A stretch of DNA of 64,000 bases from DAOULY01 sp034414595 (GTDB taxonomy: Bacteria > Chloroflexota > Dehalococcoidia > SZUA-161 > JAUWZY01). The DNA lies in assembly GCA_034414595.1 (NCBI GenBank), contig DAOULY010000011.1:124001-188000 (forward strand), given 5' to 3'. This document shows, piece after piece, positions 1 to 9,215 of this stretch; the stretch's first letter is position 1; each line of letters opens with the position of its first letter. The position numbers and the translations under genes were made by a program. The notes under the pieces are model-generated. The model ran no database searches, was not told the origin of the DNA, and saw nothing but the letters and a program-made list of their open reading frames with translations.

Positions 1-1260
1 TCTTCGGGGATCCTGAATGCTGGCACCACCTACTACTGGCATGTGAGGCACCAGGACAACAATGGCACCTGGTCAGCCTGGTCAACGCAGACCTCCTTCA
101 CCACGCTCAACCACGCGCCCAACACGCCGAGCGGTCCTTCTCCTGCGGATGATGCCAACGGTGTATCCACCAATGCTGATCTGAGCTGGACAGGCGGCGA
201 CCCCGATGCTGGAGATACAGTGACCTACGATGTTTACTTCGGCACCAGCACCACTCCGCCGCTGGTCTCCAATGATCAAACAGGGACAACATACGATCCA
301 GGCACGATGAGCTACAGCACTCACTATTACTGGAAGATTGTAGCCAGTGATAATCATGGCGCATCCACCACCGGGCCGCTATGGGATTTCACCACAGGGA
401 CTACGGCCAATAAACTGCCCAACACACCCAGCAATACTGCGCCAGCTAATGGGGCCACTGGCGTCAGCCTCACGCCCACTCTTTACTGCTCGGCCTTCTC
501 CGACCCGGATGCTGGGGACACCCATGCTGCCTCGCAGTGGCAGGCGACCACCACCTCCGGGGACTACTTAAGTCCTGTTTTCGACAGGGTGACTGGCGGC
601 GCCAATCTGACACACACCACCATCTCTTCGGGGACTCTGAGTTCTGGCACCACCTACTACTGGCATGTGAGGCACCAGGACAACCACGGCGACTGGTCAA
701 ACTGGTCAATCGAGACCTCTTTCACTACCATCTCTGGTGCCGGTGATACTACTCCGCCCGCAGCACCGATATTAAGCTCCCCTGGCGACGTTACCGGCAC
801 TGATGACATCACTCCCACCCTGGACTGGTCCGATGTCAGCGACCCATCAGGTGTGATCTACACCCTGGAAATAGGTAACAGCGCCGACTTTTCAAGCCTT
901 GCCCTGACCAAGACTGGGCTGACCAGGTCGGAATACACCTTATCATCCGCCGAGGCGCTGACAAAGAGCACTTACCACTGGAGGGTGAAGGCGGTGGACG
1001 GCGTAGGCAACGAGAGTGACTGGTCTGATAGATGGTCGTTCGCGGTTTCGCCAGCCACTGCTATTTCCACAACGCTCCTAATCGCTATAGTGCTCGGCGT
1101 AGCCGTTGTCATAATCGGCGTCCCGGCAGGCTACTTCGCCTATAAGCGCCATCAGTACCGGCAGGTGCAGCGGATGAGGGCCTACTACCGGGAAAAGGTC
1201 GGGGAGTGGGAGGTGGAGGGATATGATGTCTCTGACTTCAAGGACAGGTGGATGAAGTAG
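1..1260 (+). CDS. Surface protein with Ig/Fn3-like repeats, C-terminal membrane anchor (5' end outside window)
   Basis: The frame is open from base 1, so the gene begins upstream; only about the last 419 residues are seen. They hold repeated beta-sandwich modules of the 'PNTPS..P..GA.GVS..P.L' and 'G.TYYWHVR..D..G.WS.WS' kind, similar to Fn3/Ig-like domains of adhesins. Bases 1-60 are nearly identical to 625-684, so the repeat unit is about 208 residues. A hydrophobic segment near the C-terminus (from ISTTLLIAIVLGVAVVIIG, about 1066-1140) is followed by a basic cytoplasmic tail of about 40 residues. This suggests an exported protein anchored by its C-terminus with most of the chain outside. 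A Ser/Thr kinase and an FHA protein follow directly on the same strand. The ligand cannot be told from sequence. Confidence 0.8.
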   Translation, partial: SSGILNAGTTYYWHVRHQDNNGTWSAWSTQTSFTTLNHAPNTPSGPSPADDANGVSTNADLSWTGGDPDAGDTVTYDVYFGTSTTPPLVSNDQTGTTYDPGTMSYSTHYYWKIVASDNHGASTTGPLWDFTTGTTANKLPNTPSNTAPANGATGVSLTPTLYCSAFSDPDAGDTHAASQWQATTTSGDYLSPVFDRVTGGANLTHTTISSGTLSSGTTYYWHVRHQDNHGDWSNWSIETSFTTISGAGDTTPPAAPILSSPGDVTGTDDITPTLDWSDVSDPSGVIYTLEIGNSADFSSLALTKTGLTRSEYTLSSAEALTKSTYHWRVKAVDGVGNESDWSDRWSFAVSPATAISTTLLIAIVLGVAVVIIGVPAGYFAYKRHQYRQVQRMRAYYREKVGEWEVEGYDVSDFKDRWMK

Positions 1261-1286
1261 CGCGGCCCTGTCTTAGGGAGATACGT

Positions 1287-2375
1287 ATGGCAGAGCGCAA
1301 GAGATTGAGGCGGGAATTTGAAGAGCTCCAGCGCAGAGTCGAGCGACTGAAGCAGGTGGAGCAGGAGCTGAACGCGCTCGACCTGCCGGCAGAGGTATTC
1401 GGCTGGGACGTACAGTCGCTCCGGGCGAAGTTGAAGTCCCCGCGCCGTGCGGAAGAGGTAGAGCGGGAGCTTCAGAAATTGAAGGAGCGGGCGGAGGAAC
1501 ATCAACGCGCTCGCGAGCGAGAGGAAATGAAAACGCAGATAGCGGCGACGGCTCCTATCATGTTGCCAGAGCTACCTCGCTATACCATTGTGCAACGGAT
1601 CGGGATCGGTGGCCTCGCCGATGTATATGAGGCGCGAAGGGATGACGGGGCGACTGTGGCGCTCAAAGTGCCGCGGCTGGCCTCGTTTGAAACGCTGAAT
1701 GCAGAGGAATTTTTGAAAGAGGCCGAGCTATGGATGAAGCTGGACCACCCACACATCGTCAAGCCCTACGAGTATGGGGCCAAGCCCTATCCATGGATTG
1801 CCATGGAGCTCATGGAAGGCGGCTCGCTGAGAGCTAAGGTCGGCAGACTACCATTACACCAGTCCCTGAAGATCGGGATAGGTGTGGCTCAGGCGCTCTT
1901 CTACGCTCACCACCACGGTGTTGTCCACCGCGACATTAAGCCGGAGAACATCCTCTTCGACCGACAGAACACCCCCAAGATCACTGACTGGGGACTGGCC
2001 AAGGCGTTGCTTGAGGAATCGAAGACCTTCAGCGGGTTCAAGGGGACCCTGATTTACTGTGCCCCGGAGCAGGTGTCCAGCTCTGAATTCGGCACCGTTG
2101 ATTGGAGGACGGACATCTACCAGTTCGGGGTGTTGCTCTGGGAGATGCTCACTGGGCAGAGGCCTTTTGCCAGAATGGAGCCTGGTGCTATCGTGGTACA
2201 GATACTCAGTGGGGAGATCAAGCCACCAAGCCAAGCAACACCAGGCATTCCCGAGGAGCTGGATGGCATGGTAGCAAGGGCCATCGCCAGGAAAAAAGGG
2301 GACAGATATGATGACATTTCCGTCCTCCAGCGCGGACTTGAGGCGGTTCTGGCAAAGGTTGGAGAGGCCCGGTGA
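1287..2375 (+). CDS. Serine/threonine protein kinase, soluble
   Basis: Hanks-type protein kinase of 362 residues. The first ~80 residues are charged and predicted coiled coil (many E/R/K), followed by the kinase domain: glycine loop GIGGLADVYEA, ATP-binding lysine in VALKVPRL, catalytic loop HRDIKPEN, and DWG in place of the usual DFG metal-binding motif (ITDWGLAKAL). APE is represented by APEQ. There is no transmembrane segment, unlike PknB with its PASTA repeats, so it should act in the cytoplasm. The ATG at 1287 was chosen because an AGGGAG-like site lies just upstream; the frame also extends to 1248. The gene lies 26 bp after the surface protein, and its stop overlaps the FHA gene start (TGATG), so the three are probably co-transcribed. 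Confidence 0.92.
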   Translation: MAERKRLRREFEELQRRVERLKQVEQELNALDLPAEVFGWDVQSLRAKLKSPRRAEEVERELQKLKERAEEHQRAREREEMKTQIAATAPIMLPELPRYTIVQRIGIGGLADVYEARRDDGATVALKVPRLASFETLNAEEFLKEAELWMKLDHPHIVKPYEYGAKPYPWIAMELMEGGSLRAKVGRLPLHQSLKIGIGVAQALFYAHHHGVVHRDIKPENILFDRQNTPKITDWGLAKALLEESKTFSGFKGTLIYCAPEQVSSSEFGTVDWRTDIYQFGVLLWEMLTGQRPFARMEPGAIVVQILSGEIKPPSQATPGIPEELDGMVARAIARKKGDRYDDISVLQRGLEAVLAKVGEAR

Positions 2376-3070
2376 TGAAGACGAGGCTGGTGGTTGCTGG
2401 GAATGGTGGGCGGACCAGGGAATTCCCGGTAGAGCAACCCGCAGAAATTGGCAGGGCGATGCATGGCGGGGACGTTGTGCTACGGAGGCAGGGTGAAGAG
2501 GTGGCTCTGGGGGTCAGGGATGCTATGGTCTCGAGGAGGCATGCCCAGCTGTACTTTGAATCTGGACGGCTGATGATAAGGGATATCGGGAGCACCAATG
2601 GCACAATAGTGAACAATCGCCTTCTCCCCAGGTGGCGGCAAAAGATAGGCAGCGATCCGGTAGAAATAGTGGCAGATTCCATAGTGTGGATAGGCAACAC
2701 GGAGTTGGAGATAAAGGTCGAGGCCTCGCCGCAACGGGAGTCCCTGCCAAGGATGGCCCAGGAGTTGGAGCTTCAGGCATCGCTGACCACGGCTCAAGCG
2801 GATGCTAAGAGACTGGTTAATGTACGCAATTTCATACTTGATATCAACAATAATTACTGCAATGCGCGCACACCGGCCAAGGAGCTCTTGAGTCGGCTCA
2901 ACGCCCTCAGAGGGAGCCTGGGCAAGACCGAATTGGAGGCTCAGGTAGGCGACTTGTGCCGCAGAACCGCTGCCCAACTATTTGAAAACGAGTTCCTGGG
3001 TGAGGAGCATATCCAACGTCTTCGGGCTTTCTGCGCCGGGTTGATCGACTCTTTGGCGCTGATGTCCTGA
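2375..3070 (+). CDS. FHA-domain protein
   Basis: 231-residue protein with a forkhead-associated domain in about residues 25-100: the phosphothreonine-binding core is visible as SRRHAQL, then RDIGSTNGT and the N-terminal strand region ahead of it. The remaining ~120 residues are helical without a recognised domain. FHA domains bind phosphothreonine peptides, and the translational overlap with the kinase upstream (ATG at 2375 inside TGATG) indicates that the kinase or its substrate is the partner. No signal peptide or membrane segment. Confidence 0.9.
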   Translation: MKTRLVVAGNGGRTREFPVEQPAEIGRAMHGGDVVLRRQGEEVALGVRDAMVSRRHAQLYFESGRLMIRDIGSTNGTIVNNRLLPRWRQKIGSDPVEIVADSIVWIGNTELEIKVEASPQRESLPRMAQELELQASLTTAQADAKRLVNVRNFILDINNNYCNARTPAKELLSRLNALRGSLGKTELEAQVGDLCRRTAAQLFENEFLGEEHIQRLRAFCAGLIDSLALMS

Positions 3071-3197
3071 GGAGTAACGCAACCCGGGGGAATCTGTGAG
3101 CAGACAGTGAAAGAAAAGCGCAGCACTGGATGACGTTGTTATGACCGTAGGCTATATAGCGATAATGAGAATATGGGACACAGCGCCCAGCATCGGA

Positions 3198-4814
3198 TCA
3201 TACCGATTTTGAGCTTCTGGTGGCGCTTGATTCATACGCGGGGATAGCTTGTAGATGAGCCCTGACAAGCTCAGGTGGTGCTTTTGATGCTCCTATAGCC
3301 TCATTCGTGATCCGACACAATGCCTCAACCAACTCGGGGTCAAATTGTGTACCAGCGCATCGTCTCAGCTCCTCAAGTGCCTCTTGGTGAGAAACGGCGA
3401 CTCTATATATACGCTGCGTGGTCATGGTGTCTAAGGCATCAGATATGCTTATGATTCTGGCCCCAAGGGGTATTTCTTCCCCCTTCAATCCATCAGGGTA
3501 TCCCGTGCCATCGTATTTCTCGTGGTGGTGCAGGATCATGGGCACTGCTGTGCCCAGTGCCCTGATGTAGCTAACTATCCTCGCCCCTTCAGTAGAGTGG
3601 GTTTTGATGATTTTCCATTCATCTTTTGTTAGCTTCCCGGGCTTGGTCAGGATCGAGTCAGGAACACCCACTTTGCCAATATCGTGTAGTAGCGCGGCGG
3701 CATGTAAATCGGCTAATTCCATTGGCGATAGCCCAATTGCTCTGCCAATATTTTCAGATATGGCAGCGACCCTTGTTGAATGACCGTGTGTGTAGGGGTC
3801 TCTGGTATCTACCGTAGCTGCCAAAGCATAGACTTGGTCCATCGTTGTTGAGTGCAGGACCTCCGGCGAGAGTTCGCCAAGGTCAGATACCGCCATAGAG
3901 TTGTATCCTCCCCGTCTCTTAGCATGGAGAAGCGCAGTATCGGCCAAAAATACCAGGCCATCCGCTGTTTCAGCATTCTCAGGGAACTGAGCAATTCCTG
4001 CACTGAACCCCAGAGGACTTTCCAGCGTGGCATATTCCGCCTTAGGTGCCTGTAACCATTTTGCTCTGATACGGTCTGAGATCCTCTTGGCCCTTTCGGC
4101 ATCTGTTGCTGGTAAGATGACGGTGAACTCATCGCCGCCGTGACGGAAGGCCATGTCAGCCTTCCGTAAGGATGCCTTAAGCATTCGGGCAAGTGATTGC
4201 AGGACGCTATCGCCGTTAGTGTGCCCAAATCTATCGTTGTACTCTTTGAATCCATCGAGATCGAGCATTATCAGGGAAAAAGAGCGGCCATAACGCTGTG
4301 TGCGAGATATCTCAGCCTCAAGTGCTTCGTAGAAATGGCGGCGGTTGTATAGCCCGGTTAGCACATCGATGATGGAGAGTGAGCGATAACGTTCCTCGCT
4401 CTGTCGCAGGGCTTCCTCAGCCCGTCGCTTCTCCTGAACGAGGCGCTGCTTTTCCACGGTGTCTCTCACTCTGTCCAGCAGCCCGTCAATGTTCAATGGC
4501 TTGGTGATGTAGGCCGCTGCTCCATCGTTTAGCGCCCGCACCGCGTTCTCCACAGAGGCATAGCCGGTGACCAAAATCACCGCCATGTCAGGATGCATTT
4601 CCTTGAACGGTGCTATGAGCTCTATCCCTTCCATGTCAGGCAACTTGATGTCAAGAAGAGCCACGTTGAAGAATCTTTCCCGTGCCTTATCTATGGCCTC
4701 TTGTCCTGTACCGACTGTCTCTGTCTCATAGCCCTTCATGCCAAATATGTGCGCCAGAGTCTCACAGGCGCTCACGTCATCATCAATGATAAGGATGCTT
4801 TCGTTCTCGTCCAT
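3198..4814 (-). CDS. Response regulator with GGDEF and HD-GYP domains (c-di-GMP turnover)
   Basis: 538 residues in three parts. Residues 1-125 form a receiver with phospho-acceptor Asp in LLDIKLPDMEG and conserved Lys in YITKPL. A short coiled coil (QEKRRAEEALRQSEERY) links it to a GGDEF domain at about 150-320, with an intact active site RHGGDEF and an inhibitory RKAD I-site five residues before it. The C-terminal third is an HD-GYP phosphodiesterase with HDIGK, HHEKYDGTGYP and the GLKGEEIP extension, all complete. The protein should both make and degrade c-di-GMP under phosphorylation control. It sits 23 bp downstream of the double-receiver gene on the same strand. Confidence 0.95.
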   Translation of the reverse strand: MDENESILIIDDDVSACETLAHIFGMKGYETETVGTGQEAIDKARERFFNVALLDIKLPDMEGIELIAPFKEMHPDMAVILVTGYASVENAVRALNDGAAAYITKPLNIDGLLDRVRDTVEKQRLVQEKRRAEEALRQSEERYRSLSIIDVLTGLYNRRHFYEALEAEISRTQRYGRSFSLIMLDLDGFKEYNDRFGHTNGDSVLQSLARMLKASLRKADMAFRHGGDEFTVILPATDAERAKRISDRIRAKWLQAPKAEYATLESPLGFSAGIAQFPENAETADGLVFLADTALLHAKRRGGYNSMAVSDLGELSPEVLHSTTMDQVYALAATVDTRDPYTHGHSTRVAAISENIGRAIGLSPMELADLHAAALLHDIGKVGVPDSILTKPGKLTKDEWKIIKTHSTEGARIVSYIRALGTAVPMILHHHEKYDGTGYPDGLKGEEIPLGARIISISDALDTMTTQRIYRVAVSHQEALEELRRCAGTQFDPELVEALCRITNEAIGASKAPPELVRAHLQAIPAYESSATRSSKSV

Positions 4815-4837
4815 CTATTCCTCTACCAATGCCTCAA

Positions 4838-5590
4838 TCAGCCTACCTTTTGTTTCCTCTTCCGGATCTCGCGGATCAACCGGAGCAACTCTTCTATGTC
4901 AAGGGGCTTGTCGAGACAAGCGTAGGCAGCATTGTTCAGGGCCTCTATCACCAAGTTGGCCATCTCCTGCCGGTAGGCGGTCATCATTATGGCCACTGCC
5001 TCCGAGTTGATATCTTTGATAGCCAAGTAGGTCTCCAGGCCGTTTATCGCCGGCAGCTTAATATCGATGAATATGATGTCGTAGCTCTCCTTCTGTACTT
5101 TGGCGATGGCCTCCTCGCCAGTATGGGCGATGTCCACCTTGCAGCTTTTTCGGGTCAGTATATCCTGCAGGGTGATACAGATCCCTGGGTCATCGTCAAC
5201 AATCAGTATAAGCGCCTCCTCCTTGGCGCCTTTGGCTTCTTCTATGAGAGCTATCATCTTCTCAATCTCCAGCGGCTTGTAGATGATGCTGTGAGCTCCT
5301 TCTCGTAGTGCCTCCTGAACCTGGGCTTCAACTGCGTAGGCGGTCATCATCACTACCATGGCTTCAGGCCTGATCTTCCTGATTCTTTTGTAGGTCTCCA
5401 CGCCGTCCATGAGGGGCATCTTAATATCCATGAATATGATATCGAAGGGTCTTTCCTCTACCTTGGCAATAGCTTTTAGCCCGTCCTCGGCCGTGGTCAC
5501 AGCGTAGCCCTTGTGCTCCAGGATGAGCGACGTAGTCTCGCACAGGCTGGTATTGTCATCCACTATAAGGACGCTGGCTTTTTCCTTCAT
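4838..5590 (-). CDS. Tandem double-receiver response regulator
   Basis: 250 residues made of two CheY-like receiver domains with no output domain. Each carries the acidic pocket (VDDN.. and VDDDP), a phospho-acceptor Asp (FMDIKMPLMDG and FIDIKLPAING) and the conserved Thr/Lys positions (MMTAYA.., ..YKPLEIEKM and LDKPLDIEEL). Start taken at the ATG at 5590, which lies 1 bp beyond the stop of the histidine kinase gene; the longer frame to 5677 would lie within that gene. It probably serves as a phosphate relay between the upstream kinase and the GGDEF/HD-GYP regulator downstream. Confidence 0.9.
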   Translation of the reverse strand: MKEKASVLIVDDNTSLCETTSLILEHKGYAVTTAEDGLKAIAKVEERPFDIIFMDIKMPLMDGVETYKRIRKIRPEAMVVMMTAYAVEAQVQEALREGAHSIIYKPLEIEKMIALIEEAKGAKEEALILIVDDDPGICITLQDILTRKSCKVDIAHTGEEAIAKVQKESYDIIFIDIKLPAINGLETYLAIKDINSEAVAIMMTAYRQEMANLVIEALNNAAYACLDKPLDIEELLRLIREIRKRKQKVG

Positions 5591-5591
5591 G

Positions 5592-6386
5592 CTACTTCTT
5601 CTCCTTTTGGCTGAGGGGCAGGCTGACAATAAAAGTGCTCCCCTTCCCCACTTCACTCTCGACTTCGATGGTGCCACCGTGTCCCTCGACTATGGTCTTG
5701 GTCACCGCCAAGCCAAGCCCAATCCCCTTGGCTTTGGAAGTGAACAGTGGCTCGAAGATCTTGTTCAGATTCTCCTTGGAAATGCCTGTGCCTGTATCGG
5801 CGAAGGAGACAGCTATCCACCCTGGACTTGTGACTTGGGACGTGACCACCAACCTTCCGCCCTCGGGCATAGCCTGAATAGCGTTGAGGGTGATGTTTTT
5901 GAAGGCTTGACCGAGCTGGTCGGGGTCGGCCAGGATTATTGGCAAAGATTCGTCTAGTTGTCTCACCACCTCAACTTTTTCCGATACGGGGGTGCGAAAC
6001 AGCGCCTCTTGGGCAACGTCGTTGATATAGACCTTGCGCAGGGCGGGTGGCTTGGGACGAGTGAAGTCGAAGAGGCTGCTGAGGATACTCTCTGAGATGG
6101 CCACTTCTTTGTCCAGGATGTCAAGTGTTTCTTTCACCTCCGGCTCGGGCTCTGCCAGGACCATGTTGAGAAAGTAGGTAGCGTTCTTGATGGCCCCCAG
6201 TGGGTTGCGGAGCTCGTGTCCCATTCCGGCAGTCAGCTGTCCCAGCAACGCCAGCTTCTCGGAGTACACCAGATGTTCCTGCATCGCCTTGCGACTGGCT
6301 TCTATCTCCTCCAACTCAGCGACTCGCTGGCGGAGTTCCACCAATTCATCTATGAGTTGCACTCTTGTCTTCTCCTCATCTCTCAT
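5592..6386 (-). CDS. Sensor histidine kinase without membrane segment
   Basis: 264 residues from the ATG at 6386. An N-terminal coiled coil (RVQLIDELVELRQRVAELEE) leads to HisKA (H-box MGHELRNPLGAI) and HATPase_c (N-box NITLNAIQAMP, G1 FADTGTGI, G2 GIGLGLAVTKTIVEGHGG). No sensor domain and no transmembrane helix are present, so the stimulus must come through a partner or the coiled coil. The open frame reaches 6545, but the start at 6386 is preferred because the same sequence MRDEEK opens the partial duplicate at 6582. It is followed at 1 bp by the double receiver, its probable substrate. Confidence 0.9.
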   Translation of the reverse strand: MRDEEKTRVQLIDELVELRQRVAELEEIEASRKAMQEHLVYSEKLALLGQLTAGMGHELRNPLGAIKNATYFLNMVLAEPEPEVKETLDILDKEVAISESILSSLFDFTRPKPPALRKVYINDVAQEALFRTPVSEKVEVVRQLDESLPIILADPDQLGQAFKNITLNAIQAMPEGGRLVVTSQVTSPGWIAVSFADTGTGISKENLNKIFEPLFTSKAKGIGLGLAVTKTIVEGHGGTIEVESEVGKGSTFIVSLPLSQKEKK

Positions 6387-6435
6387 CTTGTTGTACACGA
6401 AAACGGGCGATAAGTTCTGGTAACTGGTGTTGGTC

Positions 6436-6582
6436 CTATTCAAGATTGGAGATGGTGTAGCGACAATCCAGTGTCTTGACCTGCTTGCGCTCAGCTTCTT
6501 CCTCTTCCAACTCAGTAATCCGTTGGCGGAGCTCCACCAATTCATCCATGGGTTGCACTCTTGGCTTTTCCTCGTCTCTCAT
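6436..6582 (-). pseudogene. Truncated duplicate of the histidine kinase N-terminal coiled coil
   Basis: A 48-codon frame starts MRDEEKPRVQPMDELVELRQ and runs to a stop at 6436. Its first ~35 residues match the N-terminus of the kinase that starts at 6386 (MRDEEKTRVQLIDELVELRQ), and then the similarity ends in unrelated sequence. The order suggests a tandem duplication of the kinase 5' end, or the remnant of a second kinase of the family. A similar opening (MRKDEDKTREQLIEELEEMR) begins the kinase at 9215. It could still be translated as a small coiled-coil protein; nothing shows that it is. Confidence 0.55.
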
Positions 6583-6679
6583 CTTGTTGTACCCCCAAAC
6601 GGACAGTATTTTAGATAGCCACCGGCGCTCTCATTTTGGAAGAGAGACCATATGCTATACTGAAATTGGTAGAGACTCA

Positions 6680-7078
6680 TCATCCATTCGTCTCTTTTGG
6701 CGTTAGCTGTTTAGAGAAGTCCCGAGTCAACTGTTTGAGTACTCCGGGGATCTTTTCGAATTCGCTGGATTTGTCAAAAAAGAAATCCGCGCCCAAATCC
6801 GTGCATCTTTTCCGATACTGAGGGTAAGGATAGTTGGTGAGCATTATTACTGTGGGAGACGATTTAGCCTCTTTGATCTTCTGTAATGTCTGAATTCCGT
6901 TCCCGTTGGACAGCCGGGTGTCCAATATCACCACATCCGGATTCAGTTTCCGGGTAGATTCTATGGCTTCGACTCCGTCTCGTGCCTCGTCAAGTATTTC
7001 TACTTCTGCGAGTTCTCCGAGCAGGGCTTTTAATCGTTCGCGCACCAGGGTTGAATCATCCACCAGCAGAACCTTCAC
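6680..7078 (-). CDS. Single-domain response regulator (CheY-like)
   Basis: 132 residues, one receiver domain: acidic pair in LLVDDST, phospho-acceptor Asp in VVILDTRLSNGNG, Thr in MLTNYPYPQY, and Lys in FFFDKSSEFEK. There is no output domain. A purine-rich ribosome site lies just before the start. The gene stands between the two kinase clusters on the same strand, and its partner cannot be assigned from sequence. Confidence 0.88.
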   Translation of the reverse strand: MKVLLVDDSTLVRERLKALLGELAEVEILDEARDGVEAIESTRKLNPDVVILDTRLSNGNGIQTLQKIKEAKSSPTVIMLTNYPYPQYRKRCTDLGADFFFDKSSEFEKIPGVLKQLTRDFSKQLTPKETNG

Positions 7079-7407
7079 AATGTCCTCCCTCCTTTTGGTA
7101 AGAAACTTAACTTCAGCCGTGCGCTGATAGGTTTATTTATGGCCCGCTTAACTCATACTATAGGCATGAGAAGGCAGCGAAGGTATCAGTTGGAATCTGA
7201 TTTCCTTGTAGGACTGTGGGCCATACTTGGCACTCTTTGTCCTACAAAAGGGCCAGAGGGCTGAGATCAGCACTACGGGTATCTACGCATCGAGCTGTGA
7301 ACGGATGGCTCGCTGCATAGACCTCAGCATTTGCCACGGAACAAATCGCCTTGCTCGCGATGACAGGAGGGCATTTTGCGATAAAGATGCCGTCCCTACA
7401 GGCTGTC
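7079..7407. other. Intergenic region, no gene recognised
   Basis: About 330 bp between two minus-strand response regulator genes. Short frames on both strands have no family resemblance and no convincing ribosome site. It probably carries the promoter of the gene at 6680-7078; no repeat or strong hairpin was seen. Confidence 0.4.
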
Positions 7408-8043
7408 TTAATCCAATAGCTGATTTTGTATTGCGTAAGCAATTAGCTCGGCATTGTTCTTCATTTTCATTTTCTCAAGGATGCGGTGGCGATAGGTGCT
7501 GACGGTTTTAACGCTCAGAAACAGCTCCTCGGCGATCTCCGTTACTGTCTTGCCCGAGGCTATCATGCGCATCACCTGATACTCACGATCGGATAATACC
7601 TCATGGAGTGGTTTTCCGGCACCTGTTGTCAAATCAATGGCTAATCTTTCAGCGAGAGAAGCAGTGATATATTTGCCACCACTTGTTACTTTCCGTATAC
7701 CAGCGATTAATTCATCTGGCGCGCTTTCTTTGGTCAAATATCCTGAGGCACCAGCCTTCAACACTCGCACCGCATACTGCTCCTCTGGATGCATGGTCAG
7801 TACCAGAATGGGAAGTTCAGGTCTTAGGCTTCTTAATTCCTTCAATACATCCAGCCCACTTCTGCCGGGCATGGAAATGTCTAACAAAATCACGTCGTAA
7901 TCGGTTTTCGATACTTTGTCCAGCACTTCCTGTCCATTGCTCGCTTCATCGGCGACGACCATATCGGGGGTGTCGGCGACAATTTGCTTCAGCCCTTCAC
8001 GAACAACTGTGTGGTCATCAGCGACAAGTATTCTTGTCATCAC
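7408..8043 (-). CDS. NarL/FixJ-family response regulator with LuxR-type HTH
   Basis: 211 residues: receiver domain (VADDHTVVREGLKQI, phospho-acceptor in LLDISMPGRSGLDVL, YLTKESAPDEL) followed by a LuxR-type helix-turn-helix (LSDREYQVMRMIASGKT, then VKTVSTYRHRILEKM). This is a DNA-binding transcription regulator. Its start overlaps the stop of the HisKA_3-type kinase gene (ATGA at 8040-8043), which makes the two a cognate pair in one transcript. Confidence 0.95.
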   Translation of the reverse strand: MMTRILVADDHTVVREGLKQIVADTPDMVVADEASNGQEVLDKVSKTDYDVILLDISMPGRSGLDVLKELRSLRPELPILVLTMHPEEQYAVRVLKAGASGYLTKESAPDELIAGIRKVTSGGKYITASLAERLAIDLTTGAGKPLHEVLSDREYQVMRMIASGKTVTEIAEELFLSVKTVSTYRHRILEKMKMKNNAELIAYAIQNQLLD

Positions 8044-9215
8044 GTTTCTCCACTCTTCTTAATCGGAATACTTACTCTTACTGTGGTCCCCTTGTCTGGA
8101 ACACCGCTTACTTTGAATTTGCCTCCCCAAAAACGGGCGCGCTCTTGCATTCCCATTAGCCCAAATGATTGAGGAGAGCATATCTGCTCCGGTGTAATTC
8201 CTCTGCCATTGTCCCTGATTTCCAGTGATAGCTTTGCGTCATTCCCCTTCAGGCTTACCTTAACCTTTGTTGCATTGGCATGGAGAGATACATTGGTCAG
8301 TGCCTCCTGGAAAATGCGGAAAATCGCTATGGCGCGCTCATGATCCAGAACAATGTCCTCATGCCCTGAGCTAACGCCGCATTTAATTCCCGTCCGCTTT
8401 TGAAATTCCTCCGCCTGCCATTCGATTGCGGCCACAAGACCGAGGTCATCCAATATCCCCGGTCTCAATGCTGAGGAAATCCTTTTGACCGCTTGGATTG
8501 TCCCGTCAACGAGTTGTGACATCGCTCGTATCTTCTCAAAAAGTAATGCCTGCTCGTTGGGCAATCTGTTGCCTAACCAGGATAAGTCCATTTTCAAGGC
8601 TGTCAATGCCTGGCCCAACTCATCGTGAATTTCGCGTGCGACCGCGGCTCTCTCCACCTCTCGGACTGATTGCAAATGTGCGGAAAGGTCTCGTAGCTGT
8701 TTGCGTGACTGTTCCAGTTCCTCCTCCGCCCGCTTGCGCTCGGTGATGTCGCGCGCAATAGCGATGACTCCCACAGCCTTTCCCCGTTTCCTCAAAAGGG
8801 AGCCGTGAATTTCAGCATATACTCTCTCACCTGTCTTAGTGTGCGCTTCCACTTCTAAGGGGGGCACTTTTTGACCCGATATTACTTTGGTGAAGGCAGC
8901 GAGCCCTTTTGCGATGCTTTCGGGAGAGAACATCTTTAAAAGGCCGATGCGTTTTCCAATAACCTCTTCTTTCCCATATCCTCCGATCTCCACTATTCTT
9001 TTATTGATTCTAATAAGCTTACCAGTCAGATCAAACAAAGCTATGCCGTCTTTAACGTCGTTAAAAATCGCTCTCAACTCTTCTTCGGAGTCCTGCAACT
9101 TTTCCTCAATTTGCTTCTGCTCGGCTTCTGTTGCTTCCAGTGCGGCAATTCGCTGGCGCATTTCCTCCAATTCTTCTATGAGCTGCTCTCTTGTCTTATC
9201 TTCATCTTTTCTCAT
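8040..9215 (-). CDS. PAS-domain histidine kinase of the NarX/DesK (HisKA_3) type
   Basis: 391 residues from the ATG at 9215 (the frame continues to 9314 but the coiled-coil opening MRKDEDKTREQLIEELEEMR matches the start of the kinase at 6386). Order: coiled coil, PAS domain (about 50-165, with GYGKEEVIGKRIG and a PAC-type ITERKRAEEELEQS end), HisKA_3 dimerisation domain with H-box REIHDELGQALTALKMDL, and HATPase_c with RDNGRGITPEQI and SFGLMGMQERA. No membrane helix. The PAS domain is the likely sensor, and the overlapping NarL-type regulator is its target. Confidence 0.93.
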   Translation of the reverse strand: MRKDEDKTREQLIEELEEMRQRIAALEATEAEQKQIEEKLQDSEEELRAIFNDVKDGIALFDLTGKLIRINKRIVEIGGYGKEEVIGKRIGLLKMFSPESIAKGLAAFTKVISGQKVPPLEVEAHTKTGERVYAEIHGSLLRKRGKAVGVIAIARDITERKRAEEELEQSRKQLRDLSAHLQSVREVERAAVAREIHDELGQALTALKMDLSWLGNRLPNEQALLFEKIRAMSQLVDGTIQAVKRISSALRPGILDDLGLVAAIEWQAEEFQKRTGIKCGVSSGHEDIVLDHERAIAIFRIFQEALTNVSLHANATKVKVSLKGNDAKLSLEIRDNGRGITPEQICSPQSFGLMGMQERARFWGGKFKVSGVPDKGTTVRVSIPIKKSGET

